Assembly (NCBI GenBank): GCA_948474755.1
Contig: CAOLHI010003119.1
Location: 124,001-188,000 of the forward strand
Direction of reading: 5' to 3'
Source: Ctenosaura bakeri
Lineage: Eukaryota; Chordata; Lepidosauria; Squamata; Iguanidae
DNA length: 64,000 nt
Made by a program: the position numbers and the translations under genes. The notes beneath the pieces are model-generated. The model made no database searches. It was not told the origin of the DNA and saw only the letters and a program-made list of their open reading frames with translations. Positions 37,601 through 44,518 of the stretch are shown here, piece by piece (within the stretch, counting starts at the first letter, position 1; every line of letters starts with the position of its first letter).

Positions 37601-40600
37601 TCTTTGTGGTCTCTGTGCCTTCATACACTAGGAGACTGTGTAGCTTACCGGTCGGACGGCGGGTCAGGTCCTACAGCACGGAAGCCAACACCTCACGTCC
37701 AAACCGGGCATCTCTGCGCAACCGGCAGTCGAGCCTGTAGTGGCGCACGAAGGTCGATGGTTGGGACCAGGTCGCCACACGGCAGAGTTCATGCAGGTCA
37801 ACTCCTCGCAGGAGGGCCGCAGAAGTAGCCACCGCTCTGGTGGAGTGGGCTCGAAGCAGGACTGGCGGAGGCTTCCTCGCGAGCTCATACGCCAGTTGAA
37901 TAGTCCTCACCACCCATTTGGAGAAGCGCTGGGTGGACACATTGAGGCCCTTCCGACGTCGCCCATAGCAAACGAAGAGATGCGGCGTCTGTCGGAAGGA
38001 AGCAGTCCTGTCCATGTAGAAGGCCACGGCCCGACGCACGTCCAGGGAGTGGAGAGACCGCTCCAACGGTGTCGTCGGGTTCGGGAAGAAGGCAGGCAGG
38101 ATGATGTCCTGGTTGAGATGGAAACTGGACACCACCTTAGGCAGGAACGAGATGTCAGGTCTCAGGACCACCTTGTCTCTGTGGAAGACCGTGAAGGGCT
38201 CATCGGATCGAACAGCTGTGATCTCACCCGCTCGCCTCGCTGAGGTCACCGCTACCAAGAAGGCAGTTTTCATGGTGAGAAGCCTATCATCCGAGGTCGC
38301 CATCGGCTCGAAGGGCGGCTTTGTCAGCTGCGAGAGCACCAGCGAGAGGGACCACGGCGGTAGCGGCGGCGATACCGGCGGGTAGAGATGATGAAGTCCT
38401 TTCAGGAACCGCTTAACGGTATCGTTCCTGAAGAAGGCCGAGGCAGCCGATCGTGGCGGTTGGTATGCCACGATCGCGGAAAGATACACCTTCAGGGATG
38501 GAAACGCCAGCCCCTGTTGCCGGAGGTGCAGAAGGAAATGCAGGACGGTAGAGAGCCCCGCGGGCGATACCGGCTCACTCCTCTCGTTAGCGAAGGTCAG
38601 GAAGCGTCGCCACTTGTATTGATAGTTGCGACGGGTGGATTCCTTCCTGGCCGCGACGAGGACGGTACCGAGCACGGGATCGTCTAGTGCGATATCCTCC
38701 AGGCATGGAGGGCCAGGCGTGGCAGGTCCGGATGGAGGACTCGGCCGCCGGAGTGGGAGAGCAGGTCCGGTGTCGGTGGCAACCGGAGCAGGTCGTCTCG
38801 TGCGGCTTGTAGCAGGGGTGCGAACCAATGTTGCCTCGGCCAGTACAGGGCTACCAGGATCGCGTCGGCTCGGTCGGCGAGGATCTTCGATATCGTCCGG
38901 CCGAGCAGCGGGAACGGCGGGAACGCGTAGAGGAGTTCCCCGGTCCACGGAAACTGGAAAGCGTCCCCGATGGAGGCACGATCGTGGCCTGCTCTGGAAC
39001 AGAATCGGCGACACTTCGCGTTTTCCCTGGTTGCGAAGAGGTCGATCGATGGTTCGCCCCAGCGGTCCCGAATCAGTCTGAACGCCTCTCTGGAGAGAGA
39101 CCATTCGTGATGGGATGAGGTGTCCCTGCTGAGGGCGTCTGCCGTGGTGTTCTCCTGCCCGGCCAGGTGAACTGCCACGGGATGCGTATGCAGGCGAATG
39201 CACCATTTCCACAAGTCGAGTGCAATGTTGAGCAGGGTTGTGGAGTGAGTCCCTCCTTGTCTGTTGATGTAACAGACGGCGGTGGTATTGTCCGTCAGAA
39301 CCAGGACCGTCCGCCCCGCTACGACGTGGCGGAACGCCCATAGCGCTTTCAAGACGGCGAGTAGCTCCAGCGCGTTGATATGGAGAGCGGTCTCGTCGTC
39401 GGTCCATCTGTCGCGGACTCTGAGATCGCCGCAGTGGGCACCCCATCCATACAGGGAGGCGTCGGTCGTTACCGTCACCTTCGGTGTCGGCTGTTGGAAA
39501 GGCATCCCTGACATGAGATTGCGTCGCGACTGCCACCATCGGAGGGATGAGCGGACGTCTCCCGGCAGCTGCAGTCGGAGTGTCTGTTCGTCTCGCAGGG
39601 GGTCGAATATGCGGACGAACCAGTGTTGAAGAGGTCTCGCTCTCAGCCTGGCGAGATATGTCACAGCGGTCGTCGCAGCCATGTAGCCCAAGAGCTGCTG
39701 GACGCTTCTCGCAGATAATGTCGGGGCCGTACGCGCGTGAGCGGCGGCCCGGATCAGGGTTTGGGCTCGAGACTCTGGTAGGTACGCCCTGGCGGAGGTC
39801 GAGTCGAGCGTCGCCCCGATGAAGTCCAAGATCCTCGCCGGCTCGAGGTGGGACTTCTTCGGATTCACCCGTAGACCAAGGCGGGTCAGGAGTGACAACA
39901 TCATGTGGACGTCGTGGTAAAGTCTCTGTTTGCAGGACGCCACCAACAGCCAATCGTCGAGGTAAGGGAAGACAGAAGCACCCTTCGTCCGCAGGAAGGA
40001 TACCACCGGGGCCATGCACTTGGTGAAGACCCTTGGGGCAGTCGAGAGTCCGAACGGCAGCACCTTGTACTGGTAACAGGTGTCGTCGACTGCGAAGCGG
40101 AGGTACCGTCTGTGCTGCGGGCGAATGGCGATATGGAAGTATGCGTCTCGGAGATCGATGGAGGCGAACCAGTCCCCTCGATGTAGGAAGGGCAGGATCG
40201 ACGGTATCATGACCATCTTGAACCTCTTGGGGCGGATGTAGTAGTTCACCCCTCTGAGGTCTAGGATCGGCCGGAGGGTACCGTCGGCTTTCGGTACCGT
40301 GAAGTACCTGGAGAAGAAGCCGGTGGTCTTGGCCTCTTGCGGGAGCTGCTCGATCGCCCCTTTCTGGAGGAGGGATTGGATCTCTTCCAGGAGGGCCGGA
40401 CTCGACGGCGTGGAATAGTAAACGCCTCGAGGAGGAATATCGAGAAACTCGATGGCGTAGCCAAGACGGACGATGGAAAGCACCCAAGAGTCCGTAGTGA
40501 CACACTGCCACTCCGCGAGATGTCGAGCAAGAGTCGGTCGGTCTCCGAGCGCTGATGGTAGGCTGAAGAGTGGGTATTGGTAGGTCCTGCCAGGCACGTC

Positions 40601-43600
40601 AAAATCGAGACTTTGTCTCGGAGGAGGACTTCTTGGACGAAGCCGGGCGTCGCCTAATCGTGCCTCTGGCCGATGAGCCGGAGGACGGTCTCGACTGTCC
40701 AGACTGGGCCGAACGCTGGAACGACGAGGTGGAAGATCGTCGCCAGGATGGGCGGAAGGTGGAGGTCCTGCGGGCTTGCGTGGCCGGCTGTAGCCTGATC
40801 TTCTTGGCGGTCAGCCTCGCCTTAACGAGATTGTCCAAAGCTTCGTCTGTGGACGAATTGAATAGGCCCTCACCGTCGAAGGGGAGATCTTCAATCCTCC
40901 TTCTGGTGTCCTCCTGGATGTCGGCCGGCCGCAGCCAAGCATGGCGGCGCAGGCCGATGGATCCCGCCATGACCCGGGAGGCAATCTCCACTGCGTGCCT
41001 GGAGGAGGCCATCTGCTGCCGAGCGATGGAGATGGCCTCGTTGAAGATCACGGAGGAGGCTTGGCGGATGTCCTCCGGTACCGCCTCCATCGCCGGTTGC
41101 AGGCGATCGAGCACCTTTTTCAGGTATGCCGCGAGGCAAGCCTGAGTGTTGGACAGCCTGATCTGCAAGGAGGCAGCTGAATAGAACCTTCTTGCATAGG
41201 CGTCCAACTTCCTGCCCTCTTTGTCCGGCGGGGTGGTGTGTTGCCTGCCGGAGCCTTTCGTCTGTGCCGACTCGACCACCACAGAGTTCGGTGCAGGGTG
41301 ATTAAAGAGATAACCGGCGTTATCCTTCTGCACCCTGTAGAGGTGTTCCAACCGCTGCGGTATCGGCTGAGCCGAGGCCGGCCTATCCCAGGCGGCCTTC
41401 ACCAGTCTGGATACCCGGGGCAGGAGAGGCAGCGGGGCCGTGGCAGGTCGCTTCTCCTCGAAGACGGAGAAGGCTGGATCGTCGTCCTCCGGCTCCGCAT
41501 CGGCGATCTTAAGGCCGAGGGTAGTAGCCATGCAGAGCAGCATCGCAGAGAACTGGTGGACGTCCTCTGGAGCAGAATCTGGGATCGGGTCCCCGAATCC
41601 CAGCGGAGGAGACTCCTGGGAGGCCGCCTCAGACACCTCTGATTCCGCACTCGAGTCGTACGACTCTGAGGTCGGTGAGTCCTCTCGCCGCTCGCTTTCC
41701 GGCTCCTTCGCAGTCGCCACAGGTGTTGCCTTCCTAGGCTTCTCTGCAGCCGGGGCGGTGGTAGTAGCAGCGTCCCGCTTGGACTGGCTGACTACTGACT
41801 TCACCTTCTTAGTGGTGACAGGGGTAGTCTGGCAGGCTGACGTCGTCGTAGCCCGCTCAGTCACCACCGACTCCGTAGGGCGCGTCGCCATTGCCGTGAC
41901 CCTAGGAGGTGGCGATATCGCCCGATACCGAGGTGAAGGCTCCCTCGCCCTATGATATCGAGGAGAAGGAGAGCGGCTGAAGGAGCGGCGGTCCGACGGA
42001 GATCGGCTTCGGCGTCGACGGTACCGAGCCTCGTCCCCTCTAGGCGAGCGCGATTCGCGCTGTCGACGAGGTGACCGGGACCTCCGGAAGGTCTCCCAGC
42101 GACTCGGGCCACGATGGTACCGATCCTGGTACGATGGCGAATGTGACCGATAAGAGGCCGGGCGCTCTCTCCATTCAGATTCCCTCGCGTACCTGGCCAC
42201 GTAGGACACCGAGGTGTATCTGGAGGCAGACGAGCGAGGTTGTTCCTCTCTTGTCTCCCTAGGAGGCGGCGAGGCCACCGGACGCTCGGAAGAGCGGGAC
42301 CGGGACCGGAAGGAGGTCGAACGCCGCTCCGGAGAAGCAGAGGGCTCTCTCTGCTGCAGGTCGGCCGACCTGCGACGGCTAGGAGGGCGGTGGCGCTCCT
42401 CCACCAGGGTTGGAGGGTCTGCCACAGGCGAGTCCGGGCACTGTTGGGGAACGTCCTCGATCTCATCATCCGAGAGATCGACGGACTCGCCTCGCCCTTT
42501 GGAAGGCTGCTGAGTAGGAGGAGGAGTAGGAGGTTGAACGTCCCCAGCCGGGGAGCGCTTCTTCTCCTTCTTCTTCTTCTTCTTCTCCTTCTCCTTGCCC
42601 TTGCCTCCGTCCGGAGCAGGGCGCTTTTTAGCAGGCGTCTCCGTCAGGGGAGCCTCAGCCTTCCTCGCCGTCGAGGATCCTTTCGCTGACTTGGCAGCCG
42701 CCGACAGCTTCGGGATCCTCGGTAACGCCGAGATCGGCGTTTTCGCCGGTACCGAGCCCGATACCGACGAGGTGGATGGAACGGCAGCCGCCGATACCGT
42801 CGATGGCGTGGTCGTCTTCTTGTCGGCCATCTTGGAAGTGGAGGTCTCGTCTATCGCCCGCAGAGACTGTTCCCAACAATAAGACTTAAGTCTCGCGGAC
42901 CGGTTGCGGAGAGTTTGGGGAGTAAAATCCCGGCAAATTGGGCAAGTCCGGATGTTGTGGGACTCACCCAAACAGAAGAGACACTCCTTGTGGCTGTCGT
43001 TGAGGGCAACCTTGCGCCCGCAGGACACGCACTTCTTGAAGAGCGCGGACATAAGACGAAGAACGCCAAACTGCGAAAATCCGAAAAGACCAAAGCCGAA
43101 GGGGGAGTCCGAAAGAGAGGTCAGAGACAGTCCAAAATCCGTAAAACCGTGAAAACAGCAAGCCAAGCACAAAAGTGAGAGGAACAAACTAAAGAACCTT
43201 CCGTACGCGACGGCGGACGAGAAAGAACTGAGGAGAGACCGTTGCTCGGCGGGAGGAGCATGCGCAGTACCGGCGTGGGGGAGGGGTTCCCGCCAAGCGA
43301 ACAAGCTCTAGAAGTTTCCGAACGCTACCGCACAGGCGCTAAAGCTCCTAGTGTATGAAGGCACAGAGACCACGAAGAAGAAAAAGATGATCATGTTTAG
43401 CAAGGTAGTAGGAAAAGAGCAAGACTGGATCACACGTGGAAGGACTCGACCAAGGAAATCAAGGCTGCCCTGACTTTGCAAGACCTGAGCAGAACTTCTA
43501 ATGTCAATCAAGGAAATCAAGGCTGCCCTGACTTTGCAAGACCTGAGCAGAACTTCTGATGTTAGGGGACATTCCCGCATTACACTCTCATAGGGTGATT

Positions 43601-44076
43601 ATTCCACTTTCAACATCCTATGGAATCCTGGGATTTGCAGATTGGAGAGGGGCTTGCCTCCCCAAACTGCAAATCCCAGGGTTCCATAGGATGTTGAAAG
43701 TGGAATAATTGTGTTCTATAAGAGTGTAGTGTGGAGGGTGACCCGGAGGTCTCTAATCTTATAGGCTTGGCATAAATCAAAAGTCGACTTGATGCCCAAG
43801 AAGTACCCCCTCTCAGGGCCCACCGAGGCTAGAGCCCCCCCGAGCCAAGGGGGGGTCACTGCCCCCAAAACTGGTTTGGGGTCTCTGCCACCCCAAAAAA
43901 AGTTTGGCCCCGGGGCAGACCCCCCAAAGTGCCACCACCCTGGGAGAAGGAGACAGGAGGAGAAATCAAATGAATGACTCACCATCCCTTGGCAGTCTAG
44001 CAGCTCTCGACGATGGCAGAGCCAGTCCTGTGGTCCCCAGAAGGGACGCCGCCCCCAAGAGCCAAAGGGACCCCAT
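20832..44076 (-). CDS. MHC class I heavy chain, gene A (gene span)
   Basis: Cell-surface antigen-presenting heavy chain that pairs with beta2-microglobulin. Seven exons on the - strand (leader 43983-44076, alpha1 35247-35522, alpha2 31667-31942, alpha3 28244-28531, transmembrane 27629-27709, tail 25040-25078, last 20832-20836 plus 3' UTR) all splice in phase 1 with AG/GT borders, the class I norm. The alpha1 domain keeps Tyr7; the residue at the position of human Tyr84 is Arg, as in non-mammalian classical class I. The alpha2 domain keeps the Thr143/Lys146/Trp147 cluster (ITKKKW), Tyr159, Tyr171 and the Cys pair. The alpha3 domain keeps both Cys. No stop or frameshift is visible. Human Tyr59 corresponds to His (PQHWD). 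Intron 1 is 8.5 kb because it holds a DIRS element. Classical or non-classical status cannot be decided from sequence alone. Confidence 0.93.
22261..23151 (-). mobile_element. Solo LTR downstream of class I gene A
   Basis: 891 bp in reverse orientation (TGTTACCTTG to GTAGTAACA). The right flank is CTAT and the left flank TTAT. The paralogous sequence near gene B (about 51403-51425) reads GAGGCCCTATCCTATG without the LTR, so the target duplication was CTAT. Confidence 0.92.
23606..23940 (-). mobile_element. CR1 LINE 3' fragment, gene A block only
   Basis: On the - strand encodes [33 protein letters not shown] and ends ATCATAGAGTTGGAAGAGACC. The gene B block lacks it (52285-52300). Confidence 0.87.
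24168..24409. mobile_element. SPIN-like non-autonomous hAT transposon
   Basis: 242 bp with terminal inverted CAGTGGTTCTCAACCT / AGGTTGAGAACCATTG and a perfect 8-bp duplication GTCTAGAA on both sides (24160-24167, 24410-24417). The ends match what I know of SPIN hAT elements (AATGCC..GACCCTTTAAT-type end). An internal palindrome TATTTCCAATGGTCTTAGGC lies at 24235. The gene B paralogue (near 52668) is an empty site. Confidence 0.85.
25040..25078 (-). CDS. MHC class I gene A, cytoplasmic-tail exon
   Basis: 39 bp between CTCAACAG and GTGAGT, phase 1. Reads (K)[12 protein letters not shown], basic next to the membrane with a tail tyrosine. Paralogues lie at 53810-53845 and 63609-63647. Confidence 0.75.
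25490..25945. repeat. Minisatellite-like tandem repeat, period about 110-130 bp
   Basis: The GGGAGG..GCAGCCC block recurs at 25601, 25712 and 25842, each with CCTTTGCC/TTTTGCCC and GCACATG motifs. The gene B block has about one unit (54240-54420). Confidence 0.7.
26222..26645. mobile_element. Possible GC-rich non-autonomous DNA transposon
   Basis: Starts GGGCCCTTTTCGCATGG and ends GTGTGGAAAGGGCC, short imperfect inverted ends like those of the foldback family, with CpG-rich content unlike its flanks. I found no clear target duplication. The gene B block has nothing comparable. Confidence 0.4.
27629..27709 (-). CDS. MHC class I gene A, transmembrane exon
   Basis: 81 bp, phase 1 at both ends. 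Encodes a hydrophobic segment beginning [20 protein letters not shown]; splicing to the next exon puts KKRR straight after it, a typical stop-transfer signal. Confidence 0.9.
28244..28531 (-). CDS. MHC class I gene A, alpha3 immunoglobulin-like exon
   Basis: 288 bp, phase 1 to phase 1, open. Encodes [50 protein letters not shown] and [11 protein letters not shown], a C1-set domain with both disulphide Cys. Confidence 0.95.
28545..31319. other. Gene A intron 3, remainder
   Basis: No exon. Contains a GC-rich patch at 29826-30180 starting CCCTTTCCACACGCAGG, possibly another transposon, AT-rich sequence at 30600-30860 resembling an L2-like 3' end, and the SINE at 30323. Confidence 0.45.
30323..30507 (-). 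mobile_element. tRNA-derived SINE, type 1
   Basis: Reverse copy with GATTTATGGCGCCCTGAAGG and GGGGTTTTCTTGGCAAGATT; partial head. Confidence 0.75.
31320..31519 (-). mobile_element. tRNA-derived SINE, type 1, shared by genes A and B
   Basis: Reverse copy ending CTACACCATGCTCAGGTCCC about 150 bp 3' of alpha2. Gene B has the same insertion at 57142-57355, so it predates the duplication. Confidence 0.8.
31667..31942 (-). CDS. MHC class I gene A, alpha2 exon
   Basis: 276 bp, phase 1 to phase 1. Encodes [45 protein letters not shown] and YLDYGKEM; Cys101 and Cys164 (human numbering) are present. Confidence 0.95.
32165..33155 (+). mobile_element. CR1 LINE, 5'-truncated, in gene A intron 3-side of alpha2
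   Basis: Encodes the end of reverse transcriptase ([41 protein letters not shown]) and the whole C-terminal tail to HLSGVL, with stops between frames, then the short CR1 3' UTR ending TTCTATGATTCTATGATT. It lies between alpha2 and alpha1 of gene A (intron 2), opposite in sense. The gene B block has no CR1 at the matching position (57880-57930). Confidence 0.9.
34105..34284. mobile_element. Foldback element in gene A intron 2
   Basis: GGTCATTTCCGCAC to GTGCGGAAATGGCC, centre GGGGCCGGCCAGCCCC. Confidence 0.88.
34653..34683 (+). repeat. (TC)n microsatellite in gene A intron 2
   Basis: Uninterrupted CT dinucleotide run of about 15 units. Confidence 0.95.
35247..35522 (-). CDS. MHC class I gene A, alpha1 exon
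   Basis: 276 bp, phase 1 to phase 1. Encodes [29 protein letters not shown], the helix around PQHWDFNT and the terminal RYNQSGG with the N-glycosylation motif NQS. Confidence 0.95.
35523..36814. other. Gene A intron 1, part 5' of repeats
   Basis: 35523-36070 parallels 60228-60760 of gene B. The remainder up to 36814 is AT-rich, then resembles 62170-62450 of gene B. No exon. Confidence 0.6.
36815..37000. mobile_element. Foldback element in gene A intron 1
   Basis: Variant core; the left tip is shortened (CCCTTCCGCAC); the right tip is GTGTGGAAATGG. Confidence 0.82.
37011..37237 (+). mobile_element. tRNA-derived SINE, type 2
   Basis: Head AGCCCTGGTGGTGCAGTGGT with GTTCGATCCTG (B box), body TAAGTTGTTCGCCGCCTCAA, tail GATATAAATAAATAAA. 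Ends about 60 bp left of the DIRS. Confidence 0.85.
37325..37483 (+). repeat. DIRS left inverted terminal repeat
   Basis: Inverted copy of 43223-43378 with few mismatches, including TACACTAGGAGCTTTAGCGC and GCATGCTCCTCCCGCCGAGC. The outer edge extends a further 28 bp (37297-37324) that the right repeat lacks. Confidence 0.9.
37538..37632. repeat. DIRS internal complementary region
   Basis: Positions 37538-37600 are the reverse complement of the left end (37297-37356). Positions 37595-37632 are the reverse complement of the right end (about 43342-43380), with one mismatch. The unit therefore equals the complement of the joined ends, the template used to close the DIRS circle. Confidence 0.9.
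37671..38705 (-). CDS. DIRS tyrosine recombinase
   Basis: About 344 residues from the LEDIALDD region to the stop at 37671. An N-terminal core-binding part ([19 protein letters not shown]) precedes the catalytic domain, which has the first Arg in TSARRAGEI, the HxxR box in HSTRAVAT and the nucleophile Tyr in FVRHYRLD, the tyrosine-recombinase set. The same frame stays open upstream to 40511 across the RT gene, so the true start is uncertain; 38705 marks where recognisable recombinase sequence begins, overlapping the end of the RT frame by about 20 bp. Confidence 0.88.
   Translation of the reverse strand, partial: CLEDIALDDPVLGTVLVAARKESTRRNYQYKWRRFLTFANERSEPVSPAGLSTVLHFLLHLRQQGLAFPSLKVYLSAIVAYQPPRSAASAFFRNDTVKRFLKGLHHLYPPVSPPLPPWSLSLVLSQLTKPPFEPMATSDDRLLTMKTAFLVAVTSARRAGEITAVRSDEPFTVFHRDKVVLRPDISFLPKVVSSFHLNQDIILPAFFPNPTTPLERSLHSLDVRRAVAFYMDRTASFRQTPHLFVCYGRRRKGLNVSTQRFSKWVVRTIQLAYELARKPPPVLLRAHSTRAVATSAALLRGVDLHELCRVATWSQPSTFVRHYRLDCRLRRDARFGREVLASVL
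38684..40597 (-). CDS. DIRS polyprotein: reverse transcriptase, RNase H and methylase-like domain
   Basis: 637 residues, open. The reverse transcriptase covers about 50-330 with SIDLRDAY (Asp148) and the catalytic box YLDD (212-215). RNase H covers about 375-490 with [12 protein letters not shown] (Asp379), the helix ELLAVLKAL (Glu411), LTDNTTAV (Asp436) and ADALSR (Asp487). Residues about 515-610, with [10 protein letters not shown] and AFPPFPLL, correspond to the Dam-like methylase domain characteristic of DIRS1-type elements. Spacing to Gag is one base; the recombinase core begins in another frame at the 3' end. All catalytic residues seen suggest a recently active copy. Confidence 0.92.
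   Translation of the reverse strand: MPGRTYQYPLFSLPSALGDRPTLARHLAEWQCVTTDSWVLSIVRLGYAIEFLDIPPRGVYYSTPSSPALLEEIQSLLQKGAIEQLPQEAKTTGFFSRYFTVPKADGTLRPILDLRGVNYYIRPKRFKMVMIPSILPFLHRGDWFASIDLRDAYFHIAIRPQHRRYLRFAVDDTCYQYKVLPFGLSTAPRVFTKCMAPVVSFLRTKGASVFPYLDDWLLVASCKQRLYHDVHMMLSLLTRLGLRVNPKKSHLEPARILDFIGATLDSTSARAYLPESRAQTLIRAAAHARTAPTLSARSVQQLLGYMAATTAVTYLARLRARPLQHWFVRIFDPLRDEQTLRLQLPGDVRSSLRWWQSRRNLMSGMPFQQPTPKVTVTTDASLYGWGAHCGDLRVRDRWTDDETALHINALELLAVLKALWAFRHVVAGRTVLVLTDNTTAVCYINRQGGTHSTTLLNIALDLWKWCIRLHTHPVAVHLAGQENTTADALSRDTSSHHEWSLSREAFRLIRDRWGEPSIDLFATRENAKCRRFCSRAGHDRASIGDAFQFPWTGELLYAFPPFPLLGRTISKILADRADAILVALYWPRQHWFAPLLQAARDDLLRLPPTPDLLSHSGGRVLHPDLPRLALHAWRISH
40599..43052 (-). CDS. DIRS Gag-like protein
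   Basis: 817 residues from the ATG at 43052; the frame is open further upstream into the terminal repeat. Residues 1-60 have paired Cys motifs ([24 protein letters not shown]) resembling a zinc-binding module. The middle is Lys-rich then very Ser/Arg-rich (SR/RS repeats, about residues 220-400), and the C-terminal part is a folded-looking region. No enzymatic motif is seen. Position 5' of the RT frame fits the structural protein of DIRS elements. It ends just upstream of the RT frame, whose first ATG is at 40597, and this suggests stop/restart or coupled translation. Confidence 0.8.
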   Translation of the reverse strand: MSALFKKCVSCGRKVALNDSHKECLFCLGESHNIRTCPICRDFTPQTLRNRSARLKSYCWEQSLRAIDETSTSKMADKKTTTPSTVSAAAVPSTSSVSGSVPAKTPISALPRIPKLSAAAKSAKGSSTARKAEAPLTETPAKKRPAPDGGKGKEKEKKKKKKEKKRSPAGDVQPPTPPPTQQPSKGRGESVDLSDDEIEDVPQQCPDSPVADPPTLVEERHRPPSRRRSADLQQREPSASPERRSTSFRSRSRSSERPVASPPPRETREEQPRSSASRYTSVSYVARYARESEWRERPASYRSHSPSYQDRYHRGPSRWETFRRSRSPRRQRESRSPRGDEARYRRRRSRSPSDRRSFSRSPSPRYHRAREPSPRYRAISPPPRVTAMATRPTESVVTERATTTSACQTTPVTTKKVKSVVSQSKRDAATTTAPAAEKPRKATPVATAKEPESERREDSPTSESYDSSAESEVSEAASQESPPLGFGDPIPDSAPEDVHQFSAMLLCMATTLGLKIADAEPEDDDPAFSVFEEKRPATAPLPLLPRVSRLVKAAWDRPASAQPIPQRLEHLYRVQKDNAGYLFNHPAPNSVVVESAQTKGSGRQHTTPPDKEGRKLDAYARRFYSAASLQIRLSNTQACLAAYLKKVLDRLQPAMEAVPEDIRQASSVIFNEAISIARQQMASSRHAVEIASRVMAGSIGLRRHAWLRPADIQEDTRRRIEDLPFDGEGLFNSSTDEALDNLVKARLTAKKIRLQPATQARRTSTFRPSWRRSSTSSFQRSAQSGQSRPSSGSSARGTIRRRPASSKKSSSETKSRF
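43223..43378 (-). repeat. DIRS right inverted terminal repeat
   Basis: Inverted copy of 37325-37483; forms the 5' end of the element in its coding orientation. Confidence 0.9.
43565..43738. mobile_element. Foldback element, 185 bp right of the DIRS
   Basis: Diverged tips (GGGGACATTCCCGCAT / GTGTAGTGTGGAGG) with a typical TTCAACATCCTATGGAATCC middle on both arms. Confidence 0.8.
43983..44076 (-). CDS. MHC class I gene A, leader exon
   Basis: ATG at 44076-44074; encodes [20 protein letters not shown] and 11 further residues, a hydrophobic signal peptide, and ends in phase 1 before GTGAGT. This start is chosen over an out-of-frame upstream ATG because it gives a signal peptide paralogous to gene B. 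Confidence 0.88.
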
Positions 44077-44198
44077 GCCGCCCCCATAACTCGAACCCCG
44101 ACCTCGCATGAACTTCGACACCACCTGAGCGCGGAACTAAGGATGACTCCTGCCTAGGTGAACCGGGGGAAGAGCGGGGATTGGCCGAAGGAGGAATA

Positions 44199-44248
44199 AT
44201 TGACCAATAGGAAACTTGTATTCCGATTTTGTCAGCAGTCGCTGGGTA
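44199..44248 (-). promoter_or_regulatory. Gene A X-box-like and inverted CCAAT (Y box) module
   Basis: On the - strand CCCAGCGACTGCTGACA (X1/X2-like, 44230-44248) is followed 20-25 bp later by ATTGGTCAAT (44199-44208). Order and spacing match the SXY module that recruits RFX, CREB/ATF, NF-Y and the transactivator NLRC5. Gene B has the same layout. Confidence 0.6.
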
Positions 44249-44270
44249 GAGAAGGCAACCTGCAAGGGGT

Positions 44271-44286
44271 GGGAAACGAAAGTTTC
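44271..44286 (-). promoter_or_regulatory. Gene A interferon-stimulated response element
   Basis: GGGAAACGAAAGTTTC about 195 bp upstream of the leader ATG matches the ISRE core (GAAA-NN-GAAA type) bound by IRF factors in class I promoters. Confidence 0.65.
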
Positions 44287-44333
44287 TTTTCAAGAGTTTC
44301 CTTCTTAAACAGATTGCAGGGCAGGGCGACTTT

Positions 44334-44479
44334 GGCCATTTCCGCACTACACTGTTATAGCGCTATTATTCCGCTTGCAACACCCTATGGAATCTTGGGG
44401 TTTGCAGTTTCGGGAGGGGCCGGCCGAAACTGCAAACTCCAGGATTAAAGCGCTATAATAGTCCAGTGCGGAAATGGCC
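44334..44479. mobile_element. Foldback element upstream of gene A
   Basis: GGCCATTTCCGCAC to GTGCGGAAATGGCC with a deletion in the right arm. It lies about 50 bp upstream of the gene A ISRE. Confidence 0.85.
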
Positions 44480-44518
44480 GAGGCTGGTGGAGACTTAGGC
44501 CATTTCAGCATTACCCTC

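Larger units (their letters stand above)
37297..43380 (-). mobile_element. DIRS-type tyrosine-recombinase retrotransposon, apparently complete
   Basis: About 6.1 kb in intron 1 of class I gene A, same orientation as the gene. Order on the - strand: right inverted terminal repeat, Gag-like frame, RT/RNase H/methylase frame, tyrosine recombinase frame, internal complementary region, left inverted terminal repeat. These are the defining parts of DIRS elements, which replicate through a circle and integrate by a recombinase rather than an integrase. All three frames are open. Base composition is GC-richer than the flanks. Flank comparison with gene B (62494-62560) shows an empty site. Confidence 0.93.

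Noticed and set aside
37349..37624. Short open frame at the left end of the DIRS element
   Set aside because: It lies entirely within the inverted terminal repeat and internal complementary region.
38626..39081. Open frames on the + strand within the DIRS element, including 41440-41955 and 40570-41145
   Set aside because: GC-rich antisense shadows of the Gag and RT genes without recognisable motifs.
38706..40511. Long open frame upstream of the recombinase core on the - strand
   Set aside because: It overlaps the RT/RNase H/methylase gene, has Pro/Arg-rich shadow composition and no domain; the RT frame explains the region.
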